Source of the DNA: Closterium sp. NIES-65
Lineage: Eukaryota; Streptophyta; Zygnematophyceae; Desmidiales; Closteriaceae
Length of the DNA stretch: 64,000 nt
NCBI GenBank assembly: GCA_948144175.1
Contig: CANXME010002538.1
Span: 897,501 to 961,500 of the forward strand
Direction of reading: 5' to 3'
Shown: piece by piece, positions 43,700-54,200 of the stretch
Numbering within the stretch: the stretch's first letter is position 1
How the letters are laid out: every line of letters starts with the position of its first letter
Made by a program: the position numbers and the translations under genes
Notes under the pieces: model-generated
Told to the model about the DNA's origin: nothing
Database searches by the model: none
Seen by the model: only the letters and a program-made list of their open reading frames with translations

Positions 43700-44026
43700 T
43701 GTAAGGAAAATTCCTTTTCCATACTTTGCGCCCCTGCTCAGCACGTACACCACTGTAGCACCACAGTCAGCACCGTTACCACTCGCAACCCTCGCATCAA
43801 CAATCCTCTCGCCACCTTCGCACGTCGCACCCCGACCTCACGGCTCGGTGGGTAACCCGCACTCCGGGCCTCCGCCTCGACATTTTCCCAAACCTCGGTT
43901 CCAGGCGCGTCGCGCGTCACACACAGTTCATTACCATTACCACTGTAGTTTCGCTATATAGTCTTCGCTCATGCCTTCGCTCATTGTACTCTTGCTTCGA
44001 TAGTGCAATTCTAGTTCGATCACTCA
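43700..44026 (+). repeat. Ty3-B 3' LTR, left part
   Basis: TGTAAGGAAAATTCC... up to the LARD insertion; continues at 48415-48429. Confidence 0.75.
44022..44026. repeat. Target-site duplication ACTCA (left) of the LARD
   Basis: ACTCA at 44022-44026 and at 48410-48414. Confidence 0.92.
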
Positions 44027-44302
44027 TGTAAGGATTTACAAATCCTTACTGAGGCACTCGTTAGCGAGGCCATCCCGAGGGTCACGCGACGAACCTGGCC
44101 TTCCTATTTCGTCGCACCGAGCCACTCCCGAGTCGGCCTCCGCTCCAATCGCAACCATTACCGAGCCATCCCATCCCGAACCCCCGCCTAGCTAGGTTTT
44201 CCCCTATTTGGGCCTCGTCACTTCCATTGTATTCAGTGAATTCAGTACTCAATCATTCTCGATATTCGTTTTACTGTGCACTCTGCAAGTTCATTCATAA
44301 CA
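44027..44302 (+). repeat. LARD-C 5' LTR (276 bp)
   Basis: TGTAAGGATTTAC...TTCATAACA, followed within 2 nt by the initiator-Met primer site. Confidence 0.93.
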
Positions 44303-46097
44303 CCTGGTATCAGAGCTACTTTCCTAGCCTACCCCGCTTTTTAGAGTGTAGTACCCCTCGGGGGGGGGGGGGGGACGAGGAAGGATGTCTTGGGGTCCAG
44401 GAGTTGCGTAGGCCGGCCAGGAGAACGAGTTAGTTGCTCCTCGCAGCCATGGTTTTACGGGTACTCCTTCGGCACCGCCAGATCCTTGCCTCGAACGGTC
44501 GCGATCGACCGTGGCCTCCCTCCCCCCGGGCAACGGACAGCTTTAGCTGTCGCGACGTTAAACGTGAGTTATTTCCGCTACGATTTACCAACGATTTCGG
44601 AAGTTTTGTGTGGCAGCTGGCGTCAGCGGACCTGCGTCGGCACCTGCACGAAATTCGCGGAGTCGTCAACGTGTGTGGCAGTTGACGCCGTCGGACCTGA
44701 GTCAACAACTGCGCGACAATTTCGGAGTCTGTCTCATGCGGCAAGTGACAACGGTGGCTCGTCGTCATTTTGCGCGCATGACTCGCGGAATGTGTTTCGG
44801 CAGCTGGTGACAACGGACGTGCGTCACTGTGGGCGACAATTTCGGATCTGCTGTGAAGAAAAAGTCGGCTGGGGAACTCGCCAGGCGCAAATGAAGTTTG
44901 CGTCTGAAAAAGCTGGTGACGAGGAGAGACGCCACGAGGACTGCCCGATTTATGCGGGAGTCAACTGCCGTCCCGCCCGACCTGTTAAGTGCAGCGGCCT
45001 TTACTGCATTGGCGGGCGCGTCATCAACGTTTTCGGCAGAAGTGCACGTGGACAGACGGGATTTTCGGACCCGCCGACACTTACGGGCTGCAACGAAAAG
45101 CGGAGTGGCCATATCGCACTTAGCAGAAGTGGGGCGCAGGCGACGAGGGAAACCGGGGCCGGTAACCTCGGAAAACGACTCGTGCGACGCTGCGTGCCTG
45201 GAGTTGTTGCAAGCTGGCCGGCAGTTTCGAGAGCGGTTTCTCCTACCAGAGAAGTCGTTTTCGGGGACAGCTGCAAGCGACCCATGATTAAACGGCGTTC
45301 AACGTACTGCCCCGACATTTACGGAGGAGTCGGTACAGGCCGCCGGGACACACGGGAAGAAACTGCCCGACGGCTAAGCGGGGGTCGAGAAACGGAGTGA
45401 AGGGCAGGTTAAAAGCCGGTGTGAACGGCCTGTGACCTTCTGTCGCCCGAACCTCACCATCCTTACCAAGTTTTAGTTCTGACTCATGCAGTCAACTTAC
45501 TTGGCCGAATAACGGGGGTGAACACGGGCCTACCCTGCGCTGGTTAAAGGCACCTGGTTTGGTGCTCGTTCAACAGCTATACAAAAAAAAAAAACACAAA
45601 AAAAAGGGAGTTGCGGCACTGTTCTACTCCGACAAAAGCGGGCTGGGTGAAACAGCACGCGAAAAAATCGGGGCGCCGCATGACAACAACGGTGCAGTTC
45701 GCTGGTTTCTCCTGACCCGGGCGTCTACACGAGGTGACGACGCAGCGGCGAAGCAGGGACCGGGAGCTGTGGAGTTTTAGTGGCGCGACGGTTGCGGTGG
45801 GCTGCAAAACGGTTGGGCGACTGTTCCTTTTAATTAAGGGTCCCCGACTCCGATAATTTTTGCCCCTCCACCGTGGCCGAGGTTCGCGCGGGCAACAAGG
45901 ACTATACCCCATCCGAAAAATGCGGACGCTGGGTGAACGGCGGGAAGCGGAATCGTCGGGGGGTGAAACGACCAAAAAAATATGAAGCTGCGGGTATTTC
46001 TTCGCTTCTTGGAGTGCGGTTGAGTCGTTGGGGGACTTCGCCTGAAGGGCACTTTTCGAAGTTGCCTGGCAAGAAACACAGCGGCAAGGAGACCTAG

Positions 46098-46238
46098 TGT
46101 CAGAATCCCAACCACTAGACCATTGGGATAAAAGGGCTTGTTTTAGTAGCGGGTCAGTGCGCCCATAACCCCCCAGGCGAACGCGGCTGTAACCCTCTCC
46201 AGGATCAATCGGGCATCCACAGTGCAGATCTACTGACA
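46098..46238 (-). repeat. TRIM-E 3' LTR (141 bp)
   Basis: No difference from 46332-46472 was found by reading; a second A-box-like site lies at 46122-46112 but without an adjacent B box. Confidence 0.92.
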
Positions 46239-46301
46239 CCCCCCCACACTTGGAGGCCCAGGTTTAAGCACAGCGGCACCGGCCTACATGTGCATACACC
46301 G

Positions 46302-46356
46302 GGAATCGAACCCGAGACCGCTCTGATACCATGTCAGAATCCCAACCACTAGACCA
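46302..46356 (-). promoter_or_regulatory. tRNA-like pol III promoter candidate (A and B boxes) in TRIM-E
   Basis: Minus strand: A box TGGTCTAGTGG, then 33 nt, then an exact consensus B box GGTTCGATTCC. The intervening sequence contains the LTR terminus and primer-binding site. The D-arm-like part resembles tRNA-Glu. The loop lacks the T expected at tRNA position 33, so it is probably not a functional tRNA. Confidence 0.6.
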
Positions 46357-46472
46357 TTGGGATAAAAGGGCTTGTTTTAGTAGCGGGTCAGTGCGCCCAT
46401 AACCCCCCAGGCGAACGCGGCTGTAACCCTCTCCAGGATCAATCGGGCATCCACAGTGCAGATCTACTGACA
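46332..46472 (-). repeat. TRIM-E 5' LTR (141 bp)
   Basis: Same sequence as 46098-46238; followed on the minus strand by the primer-binding site. Confidence 0.92.
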
Positions 46473-48133
46473 CCTAGGACCCCCGGTGTTTAAACGCACA
46501 CCTCGGGAAATTCTTCAGAAAAAGGGGAGCGTGGGAGCAGTCGTAGCTTCGGGAAATTATCGACCGGCGACGAGCGATGCGGTGAAACATCTGCAAAGCG
46601 CTGGTGGGAGAAACGTGGGTTTTTGTTAAACAGCATCGGCGGGAGCAGTTTCGACTACGGAGTCACGGCGTTGATGCCTCTAGGTTCCGTGAAATTCGGT
46701 CTCGGAATAACCCAGGGCAGTCCCCGGTTCTCGATTGAACCCACATGCTGGGGTCGGGTAATCGACGGAAACTGATGGTGACCGAGTGGGCGGCTATAGC
46801 ACGTCCGAGGTTTTCGGAGGCGAACTGCAACTGCAACTGCGGATTTACGGGGTCTGATTCGAGCGACAATTTCGGAGTTTGTCCGTGGGACTTACAGGTT
46901 TTACGGCAAGGAGCGCCGACAATTTCGGAGGAACATTCGGCGTTCGGTTAAAAGCGCGCGACATTTACGTGGGGCAACACCGCGAGAACTACACGGAGTT
47001 TTCAGGGGTACAAACGATTTACGACGAACTGGAGGTGGCAGCAGCAACAGTGGAAGGGGGGAGAGACAGCTGTAATTTTTCATATCTGCCCAGGAGTCAT
47101 CGGTTGATTACGACAAAGGGTTCGGCGAGTCTGGACAAACCCGCCGGAGGTGGTGACGTCATTCGACACGAATACAGCATTCGGCAAATTCGACCAGAGT
47201 GATTTTCGGTACGGTTACTTCTTTGACGACCTTCGCCATCTCTCGTTATCTTGTTCGCTGCCAATCGCCTTCGATCGCCGAGTTCGACGACACTCGTAAC
47301 ATCCCGATTTTACGGCCAGAGGATTTCGGGATACTACCGCTCCAACTCTACTAGCGACAAACCCATCCACCCGACCAGCCCACGACAACTGCATTTATTT
47401 CTAACCACGTCAGGTGCTGCCAGCTGCAACTGCTGAAGATACTGCAGGATTCTGGCACGTGAAGACAACACAGGTTCAGTTCGAGTATTCGATAACATGA
47501 ATTTCGGTTTTCGGGCTACATCTTCTGGTTCGTCCCCGACGATTTTTGGGGCACGTACTACTTGGTTTCGTCATCGACTTTCCACACCGACGCAATTTCA
47601 CCCGGCATTCTCCGCTCCACGGTTTTCTCAGTGGGACACACCTGGTTTTGGTGGTTTTCTTCTCGGCGCAGCAGTGTAACATTTTCTGGTGTCTTTTCTT
47701 GGAGAGGGGGGGAGAAAGTGCTTTGCACTATTTCTTTCCTTGGTGTTTTCTCGAGTTTCTTCTTGACTTTGTCCGGTTGCGTCAGCACGACGGACGATCG
47801 CGATCACACCGACACGATCAACGGTTTCTGCAACATCGCGATTGAATTTCGCGTCAGCAGGTTCCCTCCAATCTTGCGTCAGTCTTCGACCGCCAGATCC
47901 ACATCTGCTTCATCAACGGCCCACATTCCAACTTCAACTTCATTTTGGGCTAGTTCATCGTCGACCGTCAGATCGAAATCGTACTTCATCAACGGCCTAC
48001 ATTCCAACCTTTTCAAAAAATTTGTCAAAGGCATTTCAGCCGTCGGATTCAGCTGAAGGGGAGATCTACGGCATCCTCGCTAGTGTGGGGCCTGTTTTCA
48101 GTACAGGGCTGCCTTATTTAGAAGGTGGGAGAG

Positions 48134-48409
48134 TGTAAGGATTTACAAATCCTTACTGAGGCACTCGTTAGCGAGGCCATCCCAAGAGTCACGCGACGAA
48201 CCTGGCCTTCCTATTTCGTCGCACCGAGCCACTCCCGAGTCGGCCTCCGCTCCAATCGCAACCATCACCGAGCCATCCCATCTCGAACCCCCGCCTAGCT
48301 AGGCTTTCCCCTATTTAGGCCTCGTCACTTCCATTGTATTCAGTGAATTCAGTACTCAATCATTCTCGATATTCGTTTTACTGCGCACTCTGCAAGTTCA
48401 TTCATAACA
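48134..48409 (+). repeat. LARD-C 3' LTR (276 bp)
   Basis: About seven substitutions relative to 44027-44302. Confidence 0.93.
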
Positions 48410-48429
48410 ACTCAATTGCACTTGTAACA

Positions 48430-48837
48430 CCTACAAACTCGCCCCGAACCACCCACGAGTCGCCTCCGCATGGGTCGCCACACTCCCGAGCCTCGTTTTC
48501 CCGAGGTCCACAGCCGCCAGTCGTGCTGCGCAACGCCATTCGCATCGGGACCGTCCGCCGAGCGCAACTTTGCACAGCCAGTGCGCCCATCGGAGTCACC
48601 TCACATCGCGCCGTAGCAGCAGCGCGAGCGCGAGAGCGTGGCGTGAAGTCAATATCGCCTCCCCCCCCCTCCCCCTCCTCTTCCTCCCCGCCAACGCTCA
48701 TGCAGCAACTCCTCACGCCCTCCCCCTCGCTCCCCTCCTCACGCCCTCCCCCTCGCTCCCCTCCTCACGCCCTCCCCCTAACTCCCTCCTCACGCTCCCC
48801 TCCTCACGCTCATGCATGCCATGCTCACAGGGGCGAG
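48430..48837. other. No gene recognised; CT-rich low complexity
   Basis: After the Ty3-B LTR end the sequence is unplaced flank to about 48655, then CCCTCCCCCTC runs and three near-repeats of CTCCTCACGCCCTCCCCCT (48708-48790). The overlapping open frames are Ser/Pro-rich artefacts. Confidence 0.5.
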
Positions 48838-49200
48838 AGTAGGGGCGGGGAGAATAGGGACGAGGAGAGTTGGGACGGGGAGAGTAGGGACGGGGAGAGT
48901 AGGGACGGGGAAGGTAGGGACGGGGAGAGTAGGGACGGGGGGAGTAGGGACGGGGGGAGTAGGGACGGGAAGGGGAGAGTAGGGATTGGGAGAGTAGGCA
49001 CGTGGAGAGTAGGAACGGGGAGAATAGGCACGGGGAGAGTAGGCATGGGGAGAGTAGGGACGGGGAGAGTAGGGACGGGTAGAGTAGGGACGGGGAGAGT
49101 AGGCACGGGGAGAGTAGGCACGGGGTGAGTAGGCACGGGGTGAGTTGGGACGGGGAGAGTTGGGATTGAGAGAGAAGGGATAGGGCGATTAGGGAGGGGG
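48838..49200. repeat. GGAGAGTAGGGACGG minisatellite
   Basis: About 25 units of 15 bp (GAGAGTAGGGACGGG with variants GGCACGGG and GGATTGG). The unit is a multiple of three, which explains the long Gly/Arg/Asp frame on one strand and the Pro/Leu frame on the other. Confidence 0.92.
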
Positions 49201-50059
49201 GAAGTGGGGAAATGTAGGGGATTTCCCACTTTCACCTTGAGATTGTGAATCGTGTTAAACTCATCCCCTCTCCCCGTCGTCTCCCCCCTTACTCCCAATT
49301 CATCCTTGGCCGTCCATTGGCACGCAGGTGTTGCAGATTCAGATCTTCTCGCTCACAGGTTCTCGCCCGAGAACCAATCGGTACGCCCAGCATCAATGCC
49401 TTTTTGGACAGAATTAGGGGATTTCTTGAAACTCATTGAATGAATGAATCTGAACGACTCACTTGTGTTTCAATGGTGGTCCTGATTGTGTTGCACATGA
49501 TTTGACAAATTGACACAGACATGCACAGATTGTGTTTCACAAATTACCTCCCTCCGTTCTCCTATTCCGCAAGTTTCTCGTTCTCCATTTGAGGGCTCCA
49601 GGCTGGTGAAACCAGTGGTCACCTCTAGTGAGGAGTTTTGCAAGTGGTGGGGGTGAGTGAGGGGTAGTGGTGGGGGTGAGTGAGGGGCAGTGGTTGGTGG
49701 GGGCGAGGGGCAGTGGTGGGGGCGAGGGGCAGTGGTGGGGTTGACGCACACAGGTGGGCGTGAGATGCTGCAGTGGGTGTGAGGCGCAGTTGGAGGGGGG
49801 TGAGACGAGGCGCAGTGGTGGGGGGTCGAAATTCCACAGGCTCTTTTCTGCTATGCTCTGCCTGCCTGCCATTGTATGGAGCTTGTTGGCAACTTGTTGT
49901 TTAGTCGTTCACAAGCACCGTCCGTGAGAGCGTCTGAGTGTGCGAGGGCATCATAAGATTGATGTTGTTCATGGAATTGTGAAAGAGAGGAGTTAGACAT
50001 GGTGGTGGTTAGGGTAGATCATGAATGTGTGCATCATAAGATTGATGTTGCTCATGGGC
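49201..50059. other. No gene recognised; contains a GGGGCAGTGGTGG repeat
   Basis: 49640-49820 is a short tandem repeat of GTGGGGGTGAGTGAGGGGCA type. The remainder is unique sequence without a convincing coding frame. Confidence 0.5.
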
Positions 50060-50060
50060 G

Positions 50061-50606
50061 AGATGTGTTGAGACTGCAACATTTGAGATGTGTTGAGACT
50101 GCAACATTTGAGATGTGTTGAGACTGCAACATTTGAGATGTGTTGAGACTGCAACATTTGAGATGCGTTGAGACTGCAACATTTGAGATGCGTTGAGACT
50201 GCAACATTTGAGATGCGTTGAGACTGCAACATTTGAGATGCGTTGAGACTGCAACATTTGAGATGTGTTGAGACTGCAACATTTGAGATGTGTTGAGACT
50301 GCAACATTTGAGATGCGTTGAGACTGCAACATTTGAGATGCGTTGAGACTGCAACATTTGAGATGCGTTGAGACTGCAACATTTGAGATGCGTTGAGACT
50401 GCAACATTTGAGATGCGTTGAGACTGCAACATTTGAGATGCGTTGAGACTGCAACATTTGAGATGCGTTGAGACTGCAACATTTGAGATGCGTTGAGACT
50501 GCAACATTTGAGATGTGTTGAGACTGCAACATTTGAGATGTGTTGAGACTGCAACATTTGAGATGTGTTGAGACTGCAACATTTGAGATGTGTTGAGACT
50601 GCAACA
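50061..50606. repeat. 25-bp satellite, 22 units with an ordered T/C variant
   Basis: Period exactly 25 bp from 50061 to 50606, with unit core TTGAGACTGCAACATTTGAG. The only polymorphism seen is AGATGTG against AGATGCG. Reading the 22 units in order gives 4 T, 4 C, 2 T, 8 C, 4 T. Because 25 is not a multiple of three, all three minus frames stay open (up to 247 codons); these are not genes. There are no spacers, so it is not a CRISPR array. Confidence 0.95.
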
Positions 50607-53056
50607 GCCTCAACTTGCAATGCGTGGTGCTTGTTACTCCTGCTGGGACTGAATCCCTCTCTTGCACCAATACTCACCCATGCCTGAACAATGGCGCTGC
50701 TGGCGCTACTTTGCTGAGCAAGGCTTTCCAGTGTTTCTGCCATCATGAGCAATACGCCCTGACCTTCGTTCCTCTCTCCCGTGCACTTTCACACACCAAC
50801 AGCATCCTTCCCTGGACTAGTCGTGAGCCGCCCAGCATACCACTGCAAGACACAGCCGTCCAGCACGGCAGAGCCACGAGCAGCAGCAGCAGAAGGGGTG
50901 GCGGTGAAGTCAGTCAGCGGCAAGTGGGTGGAAGTGAGCGGGAGAGGCATGGAAGGCCGGCGCGGCAGCAGAAGAGGGAGGGGTATGAAGGAGGGAAGAG
51001 TGAAAGCGGTGGATGCAACCTTTCGACCATGGGCGTTACCTGCATGCTGCTTCTTGCATGTTGGTCTCCAATGATGTATGAAGAGAAGCGAGCAAGGATA
51101 TGGCATCATGGCATGCCATGACTGAAGGTTTGTATGCCGATGTTGCTCTTTCTGCAGGAAAGAGTGACACAACTAGTTGATGCATGTGACTTCAATAACA
51201 TGTTTCACCATCACCATCATCACACCCATTGATTAACTCTACTGCAGTTTCTCCACATCCATCCAACCCTCTCCCTCGCTACCCCCCTGCCATCGCTCTT
51301 TTTATGCTCCCATGCAAACTGTTCTCCTACATCCGTCCCCTCTCTTTTTTTGATACTCCTCTCCTCATTGCCCCTCCCCAGAAGGTGACCACCTCCCTGG
51401 GTGCTGTATGAGATCATGAGTAGCGTGCAACCATTCTCTTCCCCCAGCTTTCCCCCCAACATCCCCCCCTCTCCCCCTATTTTCCCCGCATTCTTTGCCC
51501 CCCACCCCCCCTTAGTGCCCTGTCCTTTACCCTTCTCAACGTTCAACCCACGCATAAACACATCGTGTTCCTCATCCTCATCCCACCGTTCTCTTCCGAT
51601 CTGCTCCCCCACCAATTTACCCAAGCAGCAGCACCGTAGTCAACTCGCCTCAGGCAGCACCTCTCACTGCCATCCACATCACCTGCATAAGGCTATGAAT
51701 TAATGCCTCAAGTCGTACCCTCTTTCTCCATACCGCCGTACCCCCTCCTCCTCTTGCTCCATCATTCACTCCTCTGCACCTCGATAGTTTGCTCTGCAAA
51801 CGTCTTTTGAAATCTTGATCTCCACCTACCCGTTCCCACCACCCCTTCCTCCGTCCTCATCATGTCTCCCCCTTAGGTGCTTTCTATTCCATATATCCAA
51901 CCTTGTGTCTGATCTCATTGCTTGACATGCTGCTACATTTACAATCCCCCCCTTCGCCCGCTGTAGCAGCATCCGAAGTGGTGGCGTCAGAGGTAAGTGG
52001 CAAGGGCAGACGGTGGAGGCACTTGCATAGCACCATGTCTTTCACCCACCCCACTCCCACCTGCCCCATCAGAGCCCTTCACGTCTGCTGCTGCTGCAGC
52101 AGCTGCCACTTTCAGACCCTGTACGCCTGCAGCAGCATCAGAAGTGGTGGTGTGAGTGGCTTGGATTGAGGAAGGAGTGACCTTGGGGTTAGACAAGCAC
52201 CTTATTGGGCAGCAAGCATCACGTCATGCTCAAAAGAAGGGGTTGAAGTATTTCCATCTCAAACAGAATGGTCACTCAAGCTACACCCCCCCCCCCCCCC
52301 CCCTCCCCAGTTCGCAACAACTCTAAAATGCATGCCAACCTTTGCCCCCCCATTGTCTCTCACTGACCCCTTTTCTTTCATCCCCTTATCAGCTACTGAT
52401 TGCAGGAGCAGGGAGTGGGCATGGGTTATGGAGTGTGGGAGATTGGGAGTATAAGAGCATGTGAGTATGGGAGAATGAGAGCAGGAAGCAGATGCCTGCC
52501 ATTTTCTCATGCCTTCCCTTCACTCACTCTCAGCATTATTCTTCCACCAACCCCTCATCCCACCAACTTCTCCACCCGAGCCTTTCACATCTGCCCCTGC
52601 AGCAGCAGCAGCAGCCGCATACATACTCCCTACTGCTGTTGCAGCAACATCACCAGTCGTGGCGTCAGTGGCATGGGGGAAGGACATACCGTGGGGGTGG
52701 ACTACAGGGTGTGGGGAACAGAATGAGCAGAAGCAGTAGCAGCGTGGGCGGCAGTTGATTTGAATGATCCTATGCAGGCCTCCCTGACACCATCGCTCCT
52801 CGCTCCCATGAGCCCCCAACACATGCTGCTGCTGCAGCAGTGGCGGTGGTGGTGGCAAGAGAGGCACAACTTGGGCGCGGGGGAGAGTAGAGTCAAGGCA
52901 ACCTCCATTGCTTCTCATCTGCTACTGCTGCTGTTCCCCCAACAGACGTGGTTGGCAGCTAACTGGCATGCCAGCTTCTTGAAGAGTTGTCGCAGTAGCA
53001 GCACCTGGGTGTGAATCTGGGTAACAACGTGGCGATTGGAACTGACCTGCGGCGCC
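50607..53056. other. No gene recognised; two related Ala-codon-rich segments
   Basis: Segments near 51955-52160 and 52565-52690 share GAGCC(C)TTTCACxTCTGC followed by a GCAGCAGCAG run and a GTGGTGGCGTCAGxGG-like block, and look like diverged duplicates. A 16-nt poly-C run (within 52285-52304) and C/T-rich stretches (51250-51560) are present. Open frames are short and low-complexity; no domain is recognisable. Confidence 0.45.
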
Positions 53057-53172
53057 AAAGGAGGTGACGAAACTCTGGCAAAGGAGGTGACGAAACTCTG
53101 GCAAAGGAGGTGACGAAACTCTGGCAAAGGAGGTGACGAAACTCTGGCAAAGGAGGTGACGAAACTCTGGCA
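53057..53172. repeat. 23-bp tandem repeat, five units
   Basis: Five near-perfect copies of AAAGGAGGTGACGAAACTCT plus GGC. The AGGAGGTGA word is coincidental here and is not a ribosome-binding context. Confidence 0.93.
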
Positions 53173-53576
53173 AAGGTGAGCATGTTAGCTGTGATGGACG
53201 TTACAGTTGTCTGCTTGTCGCAAATGAGGATTGCAAGCATGCAGAACTTGCTTCCTTTCGTGCACAGTTCTTCTGTAACGGATCTTGTTACACATCCTTT
53301 CAGGAAGGGGTACTCTTTGTTTCTTTGAACCTTCACCGCACTGCACCATTCTGAAGCAAACCGAAATACGGAAAACCTTTCACTACCCATCTCAGATATG
53401 CAACACAACTGCAACGAATCGCACTGAACTGCCATAATAGGACTGGAAGACCCAGCCTCATCATTCGTGATTGCTTTCCTTGCTGAATGTGAAGAATGTG
53501 ACAAAAAAATGAATTCCTCAACACTTATTCCTCCAGTCATGTTACTCCAGAGCCCAGAGCACTGAGTGAAGCGCGG
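53173..53576. other. No gene recognised
   Basis: Unique-looking sequence of moderate GC. The minus-strand open frame covering it depends on the adjacent repeat and shows no family resemblance. Confidence 0.5.
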
Positions 53577-53655
53577 TCGCACGCAACAACTAGGTTCGCA
53601 CGCAACAACTAGGTTCGCACGCAACAACTAGGTTCGCACGCAATAACTAGGTTTT
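53577..53655. repeat. 19-bp tandem repeat, four units
   Basis: Four copies of GCACGCAACAACTAGGTTC, the last with AATAAC and TTT variants. Confidence 0.92.
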
Positions 53656-53953
53656 TGTTGGCGAATCCGTAAGTGACTTCAGTCCGACGACGCCACCCCT
53701 GCCTCCCATCATACACAATATGTGCCACCCCTGCCTCTCCTTCCCCCCACGCATTGCCCCCTTCGCCTTTGCCCTCCTCCGAGGTACGCCCGCCCACCAG
53801 GTGGTCACTCCAAAACTGAACTCGCTGCTGGCTGCCTGCTGGTCCATCCATACCCTCTTCCTCACCTCCATGGGTCCCATCCCCTTAGAGCGTGAGATAT
53901 AGTACGTTGCAGAGCGGTGACGGTTCCCACCTTCTCAACTTTCGCAGAATGTT
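53656..53953. other. No gene recognised
   Basis: C-rich sequence with two short overlapping frames on each strand; nothing convincing. Confidence 0.4.
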
Positions 53954-54200
53954 CCCATGCCACCCTCTCACCTCACAGTCCTCCCCACCCTCTCACCTCA
54001 CAGTCCTCCCCACCCTCTCACCTCACAGTCCTCCCCACCCTCTCACCTCACAGTCCTCCCCACCCCCTCACCTCATAGTCCCCACCCTCTCACCTCAATG
54101 TGCCACCCTCTCACCTCAACGTGCCACCCCCTCACCTCACAGTCCCCACCTTCTCACCTCAACGTGCCACCCTCTCACCTCGCAGCCCTCCCAACCCGCT
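53954..54200. repeat. CCCTCTCACCTCACAGTCCTC minisatellite
   Basis: Around ten units of 20-22 bp with internal variation (CAACGTGCCA and CAGTCCCCA versions). Confidence 0.9.

Larger units (their letters stand above)
46098..46472 (-). mobile_element. TRIM-E: complete 375-bp miniature LTR retroelement with tRNA-like core
   Basis: Two 141-bp LTRs with no difference seen (46098-46238, 46332-46472), ends TGTCAG/CTGACA, TSD CCTAG at 46093-46097 and 46473-46477. The internal part is only 93 bp. On the minus strand the 5' LTR (46472-46332) is followed directly by the primer site TGGTATCAGAGC (46331-46320), and a GTGGGGGGG purine tract precedes the other LTR. Minus-strand TGGTCTAGTGG (46356-46346) and GGTTCGATTCC (46312-46302) match pol III A and B boxes 33 nt apart. 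Between them TCTGA-CATGGTA-TCAGA (46338-46322) forms an anticodon-like arm across the LTR/primer-site junction, and CGGG/CCCG flanks the TTCGATT loop like a T arm. No protein is encoded. Confidence 0.85.
44027..48409 (+). mobile_element. LARD-C: 4.4-kb LTR retroelement without recognisable proteins
   Basis: 276-bp LTRs (44027-44302, 48134-48409; about 7 differences), TSD ACTCA, primer site TGGTATCAGAGC at 44305-44316, purine tract GGAAGGTGGGAGAG-type before 48134. The internal 3.8 kb has open stretches up to 336 codons (44390-45400), but none resembles gag, protease, integrase or RT. The motif CGACAATTTCGGA recurs (e.g. 44723, 44847, 46863, 46916), suggesting internal degenerate repeats. A 15-G run lies at 44360-44374. 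It would need proteins from another element, possibly Ty3-B-like since both LTRs start TGTAAGG. A 375-bp TRIM is nested at 46098. Confidence 0.88.
41671..48429 (+). mobile_element. Ty3-B: 3' part of a second chromodomain Ty3/gypsy element
   Basis: Starts abruptly after the Ty3-A 3' LTR within an RNase H/integrase border, encodes integrase and chromodomain, has a 27-G polypurine tract and a 3' LTR beginning TGTAAGG at 43700. The LTR is split by the LARD (44027-48409) and resumes at 48415, ending TTGTAACA at 48429; rejoined length is about 342 bp. A solo LTR (43006-43552) splits the chromodomain. Gag, protease and RT are missing to the left. Confidence 0.85.

Noticed and set aside
44390..45400. 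336-codon protein inside the LARD
   Set aside because: No resemblance to any family I know, overlapped by other open frames in a stop-poor region, and built partly of repeated CGACAATTTCGGA-type sequence.
46290..46368. A genuine tRNA gene
   Set aside because: A and B boxes and two arms are present, but the loop lacks T at position 33, the acceptor stem is not evident, and the sequence is shared with the LTR and primer site of a retroelement.
50009..50752. A 247-codon repeat protein or a CRISPR array
   Set aside because: Units are contiguous with no spacers, the 25-bp period keeps all three minus frames open, and no cas genes are present; the setting is a eukaryotic nuclear genome.
53060..53170. 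Repeated AGGAGGTGA read as ribosome-binding sites
   Set aside because: It is part of a 23-bp tandem repeat with no following start codons or genes, in a eukaryotic context.
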